64,000 nucleotides of DNA from Mucilaginibacter ginsenosidivorax. GTDB lineage: Bacteria > Bacteroidota > Bacteroidia > Sphingobacteriales > Sphingobacteriaceae. The number at the start of each line of letters is the position of its first letter. Position 1 is the first letter of the stretch. Shown here in pieces: positions 1 through 8,530 of the stretch. The notes below the pieces were generated by a model, which ran no database searches, was not told the DNA's origin, and worked only from the letters and a program-made list of their open reading frames with translations. A program made the position numbers and the translations under genes. The DNA lies in NCBI RefSeq assembly GCF_007971525.1, contig NZ_CP042437.1, forward strand, positions 620,001 through 684,000, in the 5' to 3' direction.

Positions 1-902
1 AACAAATTTTGCCCCTTACGGAAACCGCCATAAAAATCGCCGCCGACGGAACCGGTTGGGATATAAACCAACCCTCGCTTTTCATCCAACGCCATTCCCG
101 ACCAGCTATTAGCCCCTCCGAACTTTTTATAAGCGGCTGTATCCATCCAGGTTTCGTAACCAGCCTCACCGGGGTGTGGTATGGTATGAAAAATCCAGCG
201 CAATTTCCCTGTACGTACGTCATAGGCCCTAACGTGCCCCGGCGCGGCATCTGCCGATTCGGCTACGCGCGTACCAACTATAAGCAAATCTTTATAAACT
301 ACACCCGGCGTTGTACCGGCCACAAATGATTTGGTATCCCTGTCGAGATTTTTCGTCAGGTCCAGGTAACCGTTTTTTCCAAAGGTCATAATGGGGCTGC
401 CGGTTTCGGCGTCGATGGCAAAAGTTTTGGCGCCAACGCTATAAAACAAACGTTTTTCGCCACCGCTTTTGTTTTGCCAGTAAATAACTCCCCTGCTCAC
501 TTTGTAGTAAGCCATTGGGTCGCCATTGTTGGTGGTGTCGGTCTTGGCCGGGTCAAACAGCCATTTTTGTTCGCCTGTTGCCGCATCCAATGCAAACAGC
601 TTTAGTTTGGGGCTGGTGCCATATAAAATACCATCAACCATAATGGGGTTACACTGGTTTTGGCTGCGGTTGGCCGAGTCTTTATCGTTAGTGCTGTATC
701 GCCAAATCACTTTCAGCTTGCTTACATTGGCTAAATTAATTTCTTCATTTGACGAATACCTGTTGCCCTCTTTTGATCCCGCATAGGTTCCCCAGCCACT
801 GTTTGGCGGCCCTGGTTTTGGGATATGCCTGGGCTTCGGATTTCTACACGATGGGTAAATGCCGGTTGCAATTAAAAGGGCTATTAAAAATCGGGACTTC
901 AT
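1..902 (-). CDS. PQQ-dependent (quinoprotein) dehydrogenase, N-terminal part, truncated by window edge
   Basis: The minus-strand frame opens with ATG at 902 and stays open to base 1, giving about 300 residues of a longer protein. It begins with a hydrophobic export signal ending near a cysteine (IYPSC, a poor lipobox). It continues with the quinoprotein propeller start WGTYAGSKEGNRYSS and the segment NVSKLKVIWRY, then blade motifs such as LFALDAATGEQKW and VRAYDVRTGKLRW. Families with this layout oxidise sugars or alcohols in the periplasm with pyrroloquinoline quinone. The substrate cannot be told from this part, and the catalytic C-terminal half lies outside the window. Its role beside the nearby sugar-oxidation cluster is inference only. 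Confidence 0.8.
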   Translation of the reverse strand, partial: MKSRFLIALLIATGIYPSCRNPKPRHIPKPGPPNSGWGTYAGSKEGNRYSSNEEINLANVSKLKVIWRYSTNDKDSANRSQNQCNPIMVDGILYGTSPKLKLFALDAATGEQKWLFDPAKTDTTNNGDPMAYYKVSRGVIYWQNKSGGEKRLFYSVGAKTFAIDAETGSPIMTFGKNGYLDLTKNLDRDTKSFVAGTTPGVVYKDLLIVGTRVAESADAAPGHVRAYDVRTGKLRWIFHTIPHPGEAGYETWMDTAAYKKFGGANSWSGMALDEKRGLVYIPTGSVGGDFYGGFRKGQNL

Positions 903-994
903 TGTTATAATAGGTTAATGGTATTATTATACTGGGCACGCTGAGCCGTTAAATTTTGCGAAATACTAAAGGGGCATTACGTGTATCGCAGGGC

Positions 995-1038
995 GGCGAA
1001 GACTCACCCGGCGAGGCTGCGCCCGCCACCCTCTCTTC
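995..1038. repeat. GC-rich 44-bp repeat, left copy flanking the IS
   Basis: Bases 995-1038 are the reverse complement of 2763-2806 with one mismatch in 44. The copy runs directly into a small hairpin (CTCTCTTCGGC / GCCGGAAAGAG, about 1031-1054). The rest of the 903-1176 gap holds no credible gene. This resembles dispersed REP-like intergenic repeats rather than the insertion sequence's own ends, which lie further in. Confidence 0.75.
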
Positions 1039-1176
1039 GGCTTCGCCGGAAAGAGGGGCTTGAAAATTTTGCAATTTTTTTCATTTCTGCGCTGTTAACC
1101 GTTCGAGTCCCTCTTTCCACCGCAGGTGATCGTTGCGCAACTACTAATAATAATTACAGTCGTGAGATTGTACAAC

Positions 1177-1200
1177 GTTCTTTGAGATATTGATTAAAAC
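1177..1200. repeat. IS left terminal inverted repeat
   Basis: These 24 bp are the reverse complement of 2703-2726 with two mismatches at positions 10-11 of the repeat. The transposase stop codon (1194-1196 on the minus strand) lies within it. Confidence 0.8.
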
Positions 1201-2678
1201 GATAGCATTGGATTTGAAAGATAATGCTGAGTAAATAAAGTATACATTCGGTAAAATAAGTCGTTTATTGCTCTTATGACTGGCATTTTCAGTTCTTTTA
1301 ACCGCTTGGGTTTGTAGGCGAGCAGTTTTTTGATATTGTAAGCGGCAGCAGCTAAAAGCATCCCTTTGTTAGCTTGTTTAAGACCTTTAGTATTTATCCT
1401 TCTTAAACTGGTATAGTTAATTAAGGAACCAAAGACCGGCTCAACGGTACTGGAGCGTAGCGACTTCATCAGTTTACCTTTGGGACTTTCTACTCGCTGC
1501 CGCATATATTCATAGAGTGGCTTATCGGCCGAATCAACCAGCTTTTTAAACCCTTTTTTATTGGCACAGATTTCTTTGAGGGGGCAGTTCTTGCAATCGC
1601 TGATGTTTGATTCATAGATCTTTTTATGTACTGTTGGTTCGTTATAAGCACACTCGACACGTCTGAAGGGTAACTGTACTCCCATTAAACAAATGTATCT
1701 GTCATATTTGTCATCATATTTAAAGCCTTCATCTTCCCTTGAAGATTTATAACTTCCGGGGTTAGGTATATATCCTTTAAGTTTGTTTGCCGTTAAAGCC
1801 CTGATAGCCTTGCCACTGCTATAGCCTGTATCTGCCAGGATTTCTCTGGGCGGCGAAACATGACCGCCGGAAAGGTTGTCCATGATCTGCGGCAACATCA
1901 CCGGCAGGCTGGTGTTATCGGTCTCATTCCCCTTAAAAGCCTGGATATAGGTAATAAAGTGACTGGCGGTATCCACACTCATCTGTGCCCGGTAATATAA
2001 CCTCATCGGTTTTCCGGGTTTAGTGGTTAAGCGGGCATCAGGATCTGAAGGACTGTAATGTGTTTGATTCGTCGGTCCTTTTTTATCCTTTTTCTCCTGG
2101 TCATTCTTGTTGTTTTCTTTCGGCGTTTCCGGTTTCGAAGGCACATCTTCTATATTATCATTGAGTTCCCGGCTGAAAACGGATGCATCTTCCATTACAA
2201 TCCTTTCAACCATACTATGTTTGGAAGCATTTGCCGGTATCAATGCACTGTCGACAGCCTGCCGCTTGCCCGAAATCAAGCCTTTGTCAATGCATAGCTT
2301 CAGCACTTGTTTAAAAATTTCAAGAAAAACTTTCTCGCCAAACAGCTTACGGGTACGGCTTAGAGTAGAGTGCCAAGGCAAATCCTCGCCAAGATTGTAT
2401 CCAAGAAAATAAAGGATATCCATGCGCATTCCCGACGAGGTAATGATGCGACGGTCGCTATTGATATTTTCCAGGTAACCTACCAGCATCAATTTCATAA
2501 ACACGACAGGATCTATGCTTTTTTGACCTTCTTTACCGTAGTGCTTTGAAGTGGCTTTATATAAAAAATCCAAATCAAGCATTCCTTTCAGCCGACGGTA
2601 GAAATTATCGGCCGGAACATAGTCTGAAAGCTGAAACTGAATGAACAAGCTTTCCTGCTGTACCTTTTTCCCTTGCAT
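1194..2678 (-). CDS. IS1182-family-like DDE transposase
   Basis: This 494-residue protein is a DDE transposase of the IS1182 type. The N-terminal third (FQLSDYVPADNFYRRL and onward) matches the DUF772 helical DNA-binding region. Candidate catalytic acids sit in AVDSALIPANAS, ILADTGYSSG and SSTVEPVFG. A lysine-rich linker at about residues 180-205 and a CxxC-x4-C segment (DCKNCPLKEIC) before the last acid are usual in this family. The final VEPVFG...LRRINTKG...AAAAYNIKKLL block is diagnostic. The frame is intact with no frameshift. Family assignment is from recalled sequence features, not a search. Confidence 0.88.
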   Translation of the reverse strand: MQGKKVQQESLFIQFQLSDYVPADNFYRRLKGMLDLDFLYKATSKHYGKEGQKSIDPVVFMKLMLVGYLENINSDRRIITSSGMRMDILYFLGYNLGEDLPWHSTLSRTRKLFGEKVFLEIFKQVLKLCIDKGLISGKRQAVDSALIPANASKHSMVERIVMEDASVFSRELNDNIEDVPSKPETPKENNKNDQEKKDKKGPTNQTHYSPSDPDARLTTKPGKPMRLYYRAQMSVDTASHFITYIQAFKGNETDNTSLPVMLPQIMDNLSGGHVSPPREILADTGYSSGKAIRALTANKLKGYIPNPGSYKSSREDEGFKYDDKYDRYICLMGVQLPFRRVECAYNEPTVHKKIYESNISDCKNCPLKEICANKKGFKKLVDSADKPLYEYMRQRVESPKGKLMKSLRSSTVEPVFGSLINYTSLRRINTKGLKQANKGMLLAAAAYNIKKLLAYKPKRLKELKMPVIRAINDLFYRMYTLFTQHYLSNPMLSF

Positions 2679-2702
2679 GCCTTTAATTTACTAAAAAGCA
2701 CT

Positions 2703-2726
2703 GTTTTAATCAATACTTCAAAGAAC
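2703..2726. repeat. IS right terminal inverted repeat
   Basis: This is the partner of 1177-1200 (22 of 24 bases). It lies just upstream of the transposase start and so probably overlaps the transposase promoter. Confidence 0.8.
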
Positions 2727-2762
2727 TTTTTATCGTCGCGTTGTGCAACAACCACCGCAGGT

Positions 2763-2806
2763 GAAGAGAGGGTGGCGGGCGAAGCCTCGCCGGGTGAGTC
2801 TTCGCC
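2763..2806. repeat. GC-rich 44-bp repeat, right copy
   Basis: This is the inverted partner of 995-1038 with one mismatch. It lies between the IS and the stop codon of the nucleoside hydrolase at 2832, so it is also a stop-proximal repeat of that gene. Nearby CACCGCAGGTG (2753-2763) also occurs near the left copy at 1119-1129. Confidence 0.75.
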
Positions 2807-2831
2807 TGCGTTCAACCGAATGCCTTTGTCC

Positions 2832-3761
2832 TTACTTCCCCGCCATCCTATTCCAAAAATCGGCCTGCATTTTTGTTGCATCAATGGTTTTGTAAACCGA
2901 TATTTCGCGAGCATCATTCTCTGGCGGCACGGGTGCGCTTATCTTTTCGGCTTTGGTGGGATCAAGGTAGGCCATTACCAGGGCAAGGTCCCACATTATC
3001 CAGGTTTGGCCGGCTTCTACAAAATCCCAGCGGTTATACAACAGTTGCCCTAATTTGCCTTTATCTTTCAAATTATCGCGGCAAACCGTTCGGTCGAATT
3101 TTAAGGCAATGGCAGTATTAATAGGCATAATTGTTAAATCCAAACCTTTGCAGTTCAGTAATAAGTCGAAGGCATTCAGGTCGTTGCGCACATTAAATTC
3201 GCTTTTGTCCCAAACCTTACGGTCGCTAAAATAACGGGCAGCCAGCAGGTAAACCCGTATATGTGGAATAATGGAGGTATCGGCTTGTATAGCCGATGCC
3301 AGGTTTGATGCCGCGCCTATGCACAAAACATCCAGCTTTTCGCCCGCTTTGAGCTGGTGTACGGTAGCTATAATACCCTTTTCGGCTGGCGAAAGCACCA
3401 TTTCTTTGCCACCCCAGGCATGGCCTATGGTTCCGCGGCCACCCAGGGGGTGTGGTATATCTGTGCGGCCCATAATTTTTAACATCTCCTCGTTTAAATC
3501 CTGGCTTAGCTGTACCGTATTGATGTTTTTGGTGGGGTAATAATGCCATTTTTCGCCAACAAGCATATCGGCACTATTAAAATGGGCCGAACTTAAGCCA
3601 ACTACATTTACACCTGCATCCTTAAGCAGGTAAGTAATAGCGTACAAATCGTCCATTTCATTGGCCGTGTCAGAATCAAGCCAAACTATTCGTTTTTGCG
3701 CATAGCAACAGCAGGCCAATAATATAGCCGCGAGGCAAATGGGTACAACTTTTTTAAACAT
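2832..3761 (-). CDS. exported nucleoside hydrolase (IUNH family)
   Basis: The 309-residue protein has an N-terminal signal (CLAAILLACCCYAQ; the LLAC could be a lipobox) followed by the calcium-binding hallmark of inosine-uridine nucleoside hydrolases, DSDTANEMDDLYAI, with aspartates near residues 29, 31, 37 and 38. A later segment, CIGAASNLASAI, fits the family core. These enzymes hydrolyse the N-glycosidic bond of ribonucleosides; exported members are often of uncertain substrate. The gene follows the DUF885 gene by 6 bp, so the two probably form an operon. The length is typical. Confidence 0.85.
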   Translation of the reverse strand: MFKKVVPICLAAILLACCCYAQKRIVWLDSDTANEMDDLYAITYLLKDAGVNVVGLSSAHFNSADMLVGEKWHYYPTKNINTVQLSQDLNEEMLKIMGRTDIPHPLGGRGTIGHAWGGKEMVLSPAEKGIIATVHQLKAGEKLDVLCIGAASNLASAIQADTSIIPHIRVYLLAARYFSDRKVWDKSEFNVRNDLNAFDLLLNCKGLDLTIMPINTAIALKFDRTVCRDNLKDKGKLGQLLYNRWDFVEAGQTWIMWDLALVMAYLDPTKAEKISAPVPPENDAREISVYKTIDATKMQADFWNRMAGK

Positions 3762-3767
3762 AGTGGT

Positions 3768-5084
3768 TTACTTTTGGAGCAACTGGTCGGGGCCGACCTC
3801 ATTGCTCAGCAAGTTACCAAAAAGTTCCCATTGCTTCGCAGGATTTTTGGCAGTGCCACCATTTCTTTCAATATAATTCTTTACCAAATCCTGCCCGTAA
3901 TTATAGTTAATTACATAACTGCGATTCTTTTTAATAAAGCTGATTGATTTTGCCGCCGTTTCATCGTTCATCAAACAATATTTGGTAAGGTAATTGGTCG
4001 CTTTATCTTTAGACATGGTGTTGTTTACCAGCCCCCTTGCAGCCTCGTTACGGGCATAATTCAGCTGTCCCCGGATAGCCAGCGCCTTAAAATACAGCTC
4101 AATACCGGCAGTATCTAAACCGGCCAGCGGCAGTAACACATTTTTGGCAAATTTTACTTTATCCTCCCCCGGGAAAGCCACCTCAATACCATAATTGGCA
4201 CTCCCTTCGGCAATTAAACTTTGCGGGCTAAACAGTGGGTAAAGCGAAATCTCTACCCAGCCCTTATCATGGTATAAGTGTTTCTCCAGCAGCATATTGT
4301 ATACATGATGGCCGGGGTAACTTTCGTGGCTGCCCACATCAATGGCACGATCGATAAAAATCTTTAAATCGGTATTAATTTGAACTGTGCTTTTATAATT
4401 ACCTTTATACCAATTGTATCCGCTCCAGGGCTTATCGGTTACATATTCCAGCGTAAAAGCCTCGCCGGCGGGCAGGCTGTAATGCGCCATGGTACGTTTG
4501 CGGGCTTCGGCAATTGCGGCTTTAATAACGAGGTCTAATTTATCTTTGGGGATAATGAATTTATTGGCCAGTTTTTGAAAACGCTCGCTTACCCTGCCCT
4601 TGCCCGGCAAAATACTATCCAGCAAAGCTATCTTCGCTTTAAAATGATCCTCGTCATAAACAGGTGCCGATACGCCAAAAAGTTCTTTCGACTCTTCGTC
4701 AAAGGGGCGCTCCTCGCCCGAGTAAATCCTGATGCGCCGGCCAAATGCCACGAGTTGATTGATCATCCAATCTGCCCGCATTTTATTACTATCAACTTGC
4801 GCATTAGTCGAAATTATTTTCAACTCGTTCATCAAAATATTGGTATTTGCCAGCAAACTATCCTTCGGAAACTCTTTTGCAGGCGGCAATTTTGGCTTTA
4901 ACGAGTCGGGGCCGTAGTAGGCATCCACAAAATCAGTATCATACTGTCCAATGTTAAGGCCCAGCCTAACGTATTCAGTAGCAAGGGTGTTAAGTTTCTT
5001 ATTCTCGTCCAGCTGTGCCGGTCCATGTCCGCATGATAACATAAAAAACAGAGGTAAATAGAGCAATATTTTCTTCATAGCCAA
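3768..5084 (-). CDS. DUF885 family lipoprotein, putative metallopeptidase-like
   Basis: The protein has 438 residues and a lipoprotein signal (LPLFFMLSCGHG, cysteine at the lipobox). The motif GSHESYPGHHVYN, about residue 255, is the DUF885 signature, related to zinc-binding HExxH-type sites. A downstream LIAEGSANYG supplies a glutamate of the sort used as a third metal ligand. The fold and site suggest a periplasm-facing peptidase or hydrolase, but the substrate is unknown for most of the family. The start could be ATG at 5084 or the second Met at 5078. It is the first gene of a two-gene unit with the nucleoside hydrolase. Confidence 0.8.
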   Translation of the reverse strand: MAMKKILLYLPLFFMLSCGHGPAQLDENKKLNTLATEYVRLGLNIGQYDTDFVDAYYGPDSLKPKLPPAKEFPKDSLLANTNILMNELKIISTNAQVDSNKMRADWMINQLVAFGRRIRIYSGEERPFDEESKELFGVSAPVYDEDHFKAKIALLDSILPGKGRVSERFQKLANKFIIPKDKLDLVIKAAIAEARKRTMAHYSLPAGEAFTLEYVTDKPWSGYNWYKGNYKSTVQINTDLKIFIDRAIDVGSHESYPGHHVYNMLLEKHLYHDKGWVEISLYPLFSPQSLIAEGSANYGIEVAFPGEDKVKFAKNVLLPLAGLDTAGIELYFKALAIRGQLNYARNEAARGLVNNTMSKDKATNYLTKYCLMNDETAAKSISFIKKNRSYVINYNYGQDLVKNYIERNGGTAKNPAKQWELFGNLLSNEVGPDQLLQK

Positions 5085-5209
5085 GTATCCGGTTCGATGT
5101 AAATGTGGAACAAGATAATAATTACATTGTTTACGAATGTTTGTCTGAATCAGAATTTGCAGGATTTTTGAATTAGCAGAATGAAGATCGTATTTTTCGG
5201 CAATCTATA

Positions 5210-5350
5210 TATTAAAGCCTCTTTTTTCAAAAGTCTTGATTCTTGGCTCTTGATTCTTGACTCTCTTTTTAGCGTTGCCTGCGGCCCGGGCCAGCCGCTC
5301 ATACTACACAGGCATTAACCGCGAGGCCGGTATCCGCTTTTGTCCCTAAC
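5210..5350. repeat. intergenic heptad run and GC-rich remnant
   Basis: The 5085-5582 gap holds no credible gene. At about 5235-5270 it carries the heptad run TCTTGAT TCTTGGC TCTTGAT TCTTGAC, the same words found downstream of the propeller protein at 39.9 kb. A GC-rich stretch at 5271-5348 resembles remnants of dispersed repeats. At 5144-5185 a segment related to TGTCTGAATCAGAATTTGC looks like another common intergenic repeat. Confidence 0.45.
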
Positions 5351-5356
5351 GCATTT

Positions 5357-5449
5357 GTCTGAACTCGAATTAAACGAATTTTTAGAATTTCTCGAATTTG
5401 CTTTTATAAATTCTGTTAATTCTTTAATTCGTTTAATTCGAGTTCAGAC
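5357..5449. repeat. perfect 24-bp inverted repeat upstream of export operon
   Basis: Bases 5357-5380 and 5426-5449 are perfect inverted copies (24 of 24), separated by 45 bp of AT-rich sequence. The arms start GTCTGAACTCG. The whole could fold into a long hairpin. Its position downstream of no gene on the plus strand and about 130 bp upstream of the adaptor gene makes it either a MITE-like repeat or a boundary hairpin. Confidence 0.7.
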
Positions 5450-5476
5450 ACCTTCCCGTCCAAAATCGAAAAACCT

Positions 5477-5490
5477 GTCCGATACCGGAC
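5477..5490 (+). promoter_or_regulatory. candidate activator site (palindrome) upstream of the sigma-54 promoter
   Basis: GTCCGATACCGGAC is a perfect palindrome with 5-bp arms and a 4-bp centre. It lies about 66 bp upstream of the -24 element at 5543. This is within the usual range for an NtrC-family enhancer site, so it is a candidate binding site for the activator encoded at the end of the operon. Binding is inferred. Confidence 0.4.
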
Positions 5491-5542
5491 GCTTTTTCAA
5501 AATAAAAATTACATAAATAACTAATAACAAACACTTTAGCAT

Positions 5543-5558
5543 TGGTACACCTATTGCA
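5543..5558 (+). promoter_or_regulatory. sigma-54 promoter (-24/-12)
   Basis: TGGTACACCTATTGCA matches the sigma-54 consensus TGGYACRNNNNTTGCW at every defined position, with GG at 5544-5545 and GC at 5556-5557 and the required 10-bp spacing. Transcription would start near 5569, leaving a leader of about 14 bases before the ATG at 5583. The operon it precedes encodes an NtrC-type sigma-54 activator, which supports the call. Confidence 0.75.
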
Positions 5559-5582
5559 AAACCTTATGCAAATTATAGCACA

Positions 5583-6827
5583 ATGGATAAAGAAATTACG
5601 CTCGAGGTAACATCGCAAAAAAGAAAAAAAGGCGCGGTGATAGCGGTGATCAGTATAGCGGTATTGGTACTGCTGATTGTTGCTCTTCGGGGATATATAA
5701 AATCATCGGTAAAAAAAGCAGAGATCACTACCTCCACCGTAGAAGTTGGCAATATAGAAAATACCCTTAACGCTACCGGCGAGGTTTTGCCTGAGTTTGA
5801 GGAGATCATCACCAGCCCGATAAATGCATCTATAAAAAGTGCGCTGATGGATGCGGGAAATAAAATTGCTCCGGGCCAGTCGATATTAACCTTAGATAAA
5901 TCGGCCACCCAAACAGAATTTGATAAGCTAAATTTTACCCTCGAATCAAAGCGTAACGAGATTGCTAAACTAAAACTCGACCTTGCTAAAAGCTTTTACG
6001 ATATCCAATCAAACAACGACATTAAGCAACTGCGCATCAGCAGCCTGGCCGATGCCGTTGAAAATGCCAAACGCCTGTTTAAAGCCGGCGGTGGTACCCG
6101 CGAGGGGATTGAACAGGCCGAACTTAATCTAAAAGTTGCCCAACTGGAAAAAAAGCAACTGGAAAACGAGATTAAAAACAAGCAGCAAACCATGCAGATA
6201 GAGATTAAAGAGGCCCAGATTGCTGCTGCCATACAGGAAAACGATTTAAAAGCCCTGCAACGCAAGCTTGCACTGGCTAATGTGGTGGCTACCCGCACCG
6301 GCGTTATTACCTATGTAAATAAAAACATAGGCGCCAACGTGCACGAGGGCGAAACCCTTGCCCGCATTGCCAACCTGGGCAGTTTTAAGGTATCGGGCAG
6401 TATATCAGATAATTCGATGGAACAGCTGCACAGCGGGATTCCGATTATTATACGCATTAACGATACGCAACTGCGCGGGCATGTTACCAATGTTTCGCCA
6501 TCGATACAAAACAGCATTATATCCTTCGATATCCAGCTGGATGACCGTGCCAACAAACAACTTCGTCCAAACATGAAAGTGGATGTGTTTTTGGTAACTG
6601 CCACCCATAACAAAATACTGCGGGTAGCCAACGGCCCGGCATTTAAAGGCCCTACAGTGCAGGACATTTTTGTGATTAACAACGGCAAAGCCGAACGGCG
6701 CACCGTTCACATTGGCCTCACCAATTTTGACTATGTGGAGATTGAGGACGGGGTTAAACCCGGGGATGTTGTGATTACATCGGATATGACGGAGTTTAAG
6801 AACTCGAAAGAAGTAACGATAAAATAA
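5583..6827 (+). CDS. periplasmic adaptor (HlyD/MacA family) of an ABC export system
   Basis: The 414-residue protein is anchored by one N-terminal membrane segment (about residues 18-36). Split lipoyl halves follow at about 75-105 (ITSPINASIKSALMDAGNKI) and 235-265 (TRTGVITYVNKNIGANVHEG). They flank a long coiled-coil hairpin (about 110-225, rich in K/E/Q heptads). A beta-barrel and a membrane-proximal domain complete the MacA-like order. Such proteins bridge an inner-membrane MacB-type transporter and a TolC-type channel, both encoded just downstream. It is the first gene after the sigma-54 promoter. The cargo is unknown. Confidence 0.88.
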   Translation: MDKEITLEVTSQKRKKGAVIAVISIAVLVLLIVALRGYIKSSVKKAEITTSTVEVGNIENTLNATGEVLPEFEEIITSPINASIKSALMDAGNKIAPGQSILTLDKSATQTEFDKLNFTLESKRNEIAKLKLDLAKSFYDIQSNNDIKQLRISSLADAVENAKRLFKAGGGTREGIEQAELNLKVAQLEKKQLENEIKNKQQTMQIEIKEAQIAAAIQENDLKALQRKLALANVVATRTGVITYVNKNIGANVHEGETLARIANLGSFKVSGSISDNSMEQLHSGIPIIIRINDTQLRGHVTNVSPSIQNSIISFDIQLDDRANKQLRPNMKVDVFLVTATHNKILRVANGPAFKGPTVQDIFVINNGKAERRTVHIGLTNFDYVEIEDGVKPGDVVITSDMTEFKNSKEVTIK

Positions 6828-6912
6828 GCCCCACCCAAACCCTCCCCGGTAGGGAGGACTTTAAGAGTAATGTTAAAAAGTCTCCCCTACCGGGGGAGAT
6901 TTAGAGGGGGCT
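6828..6912. repeat. GC-rich stop-proximal hairpin repeat
   Basis: Left arm 6828-6863 and right arm 6874-6912 are imperfect inverted copies (shared core CTCCCCGGTAGGG / CCCTACCGGGGGAG). The repeat begins directly after the adaptor's stop codon. It creates an artificial upstream start in the tolC-like frame, which is why that gene is started further on. A related repeat lies at 36382-36464. Confidence 0.7.
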
Positions 6913-6932
6913 GTGGACTAAATACATACCAA

Positions 6933-8390
6933 ATGAAATTTTTATACACCATATTATTGCTAACCATTTGTTCAGCGGCATTTGCCGCGGGCAGTAGCGA
7001 TACGCTTAGGCTTACCCTGCAGCAGGTGGTTGAGATGGCCAAGGCCAACTCTATAGCTGCCAAGCAGGCGGCTACCGTGCGCGAAACCAAATACTGGGAA
7101 TACCGCACCTACAAATCAAATTACCAGCCGCAGCTATCACTCAGCGGCATTTTACCGGGATACACCAAAACGTTTACCCAGGTACAGCAGCCCGATGGCA
7201 CCATACAGTTTCAGCCGATACATAATGATAACTCGTCACTGGCGCTTAATTTTAGCCAGAGTATCACCGCCACCGGCGGAACGATTTACGGGACCACGCA
7301 ATTGCAGCGTTTTGATGATTTCGACAGGCATAATGTGCTTTACAATGGAATCCCCTATGGCATTGGCTATACCCAGCCCCTGTTTCAGTTTAATAGTTTA
7401 AAATGGGATAAACGCATTGAGCCTTTAAAATATAACGAAAGTAAGCAGGCCTACATTGAAGCACAGGAAAAAATAGCCATAGATGTAGAGGGGTTCTTTT
7501 TTGATTTACTGCTGGCCCAGGTTAACCTTAAAATTGCCGAAACCAATTACGCTAATACCCAAAAAATCATGAGCATTGCCAACACCAAATTTGAATTGGG
7601 CAAGGTTTCCAAAAACGAGATATTGCAATTGCAACTGGAACAGATAAACGCCAAAAAGGCTGTGGGTACCGCCAAACGCGATATGGAAATTGCCACCCTT
7701 AACCTGCGCAGCTATACCGGGCAGGAAGGCGCAGAGAAAATTGTACTGGTAGTACCCGAACACATTAGCCAGATGCAGGTATCAGCAGATAAAGTTTTGG
7801 CCGAGGCATTCTCCAACCGGTCGGATGCCATTGCGTTTTTGCGCCGCGTGGCCGAGGCTAAGCGGGATGTGGCAAAGGCAAAGGGCCAAAACGGGTTAAC
7901 AGCTACATTAAATGCCAATTTGGGTTACTCAAATACATCAACCAGCATACCGGGTGTTTACAAAAACCCGCAAAACCAGCAGGTATTGCAGGTGCAGTTA
8001 GCCGTGCCGATTTTGGATTGGGGCCGCTCCAAATCGCGCACTAAAACGGCACTGGCCAACCAGCAGTTTACCGAATACGCGGTTGAGCAAGACAAGCAAA
8101 CTTTTAAACAGCAAATTATAACCCAGGTATCGCTTTTTAATGTAATGAAAGAACAGCTGGTATACACCGCCGAGGCCGACAGTATAGCTTCCGAAAAATA
8201 CCAAATAGCCCGCGAACGCTACGTATTAGGTGACCTGAGCATTACCGATCTTGGTATCGCCTTCCGCGAAAACGACCAAGCCAAACGCGACTATGTAGCC
8301 TCGCTCCGCGATTTCTGGGGCGCTTACTACCAGTTACGTTACCTGTCGTTATATGATTTTGAAACCAACAGAAAAATCAATTACCAGTAA
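6933..8390 (+). CDS. TolC-family outer membrane channel
   Basis: The 485-residue protein starts with a clean signal peptide (MKFLYTILLLTICSAAFA). An upstream in-frame ATG at 6870 lies inside a repeat and would add 21 non-signal residues, so 6933 is chosen. The body shows the two long helical repeats of outer-membrane efflux proteins, for example IAETNYANTQKIMSIANTKF, then LDWGRSKSRTKTALANQQF and ITDLGIAFRENDQAKRDY. It would form the trimeric outer-membrane duct for the MacAB-like pump encoded on either side. Confidence 0.88.
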   Translation: MKFLYTILLLTICSAAFAAGSSDTLRLTLQQVVEMAKANSIAAKQAATVRETKYWEYRTYKSNYQPQLSLSGILPGYTKTFTQVQQPDGTIQFQPIHNDNSSLALNFSQSITATGGTIYGTTQLQRFDDFDRHNVLYNGIPYGIGYTQPLFQFNSLKWDKRIEPLKYNESKQAYIEAQEKIAIDVEGFFFDLLLAQVNLKIAETNYANTQKIMSIANTKFELGKVSKNEILQLQLEQINAKKAVGTAKRDMEIATLNLRSYTGQEGAEKIVLVVPEHISQMQVSADKVLAEAFSNRSDAIAFLRRVAEAKRDVAKAKGQNGLTATLNANLGYSNTSTSIPGVYKNPQNQQVLQVQLAVPILDWGRSKSRTKTALANQQFTEYAVEQDKQTFKQQIITQVSLFNVMKEQLVYTAEADSIASEKYQIARERYVLGDLSITDLGIAFRENDQAKRDYVASLRDFWGAYYQLRYLSLYDFETNRKINYQ

Positions 8391-8530
8391 AGAAAGTCAA
8401 AATTCAAAAGTAAAAATTCAAACCCGGGATAATCCAATAGAAAATTCAATAACTCAATAATTCAGTCATTCAATAATTAATCAACCAAATCACTAATTCA
8501 CTAACTCAATAATTCAATAATTAAAAAGAT
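8391..8530. repeat. AT-rich octad direct repeats
   Basis: From the stop codon at 8390 to the next start, the gap consists largely of degenerate 8-bp words such as AATTCAAT, AACTCAAT and CACTAATT. They all run in one direction, with no clear complementary arm. No terminator is apparent, so the operon may read through. Confidence 0.6.

Larger units (their letters stand above)
1177..2726 (-). mobile_element. IS1182-family-like insertion sequence, complete
   Basis: The element is about 1550 bp and is bounded by 24-bp terminal inverted repeats at 1177-1200 and 2703-2726 that agree at 22 of 24 positions (outer end GTTCTTTG, inner end ATTGATTAAAAC). One transposase gene fills it, and its stop codon lies inside the left repeat. 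No clear target duplication is visible beside the ends. The flanks carry inverted copies of a 44-bp chromosomal repeat, which points to insertion next to or between such repeats. The intact reading frame suggests the element is recent or still active. Confidence 0.85.
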
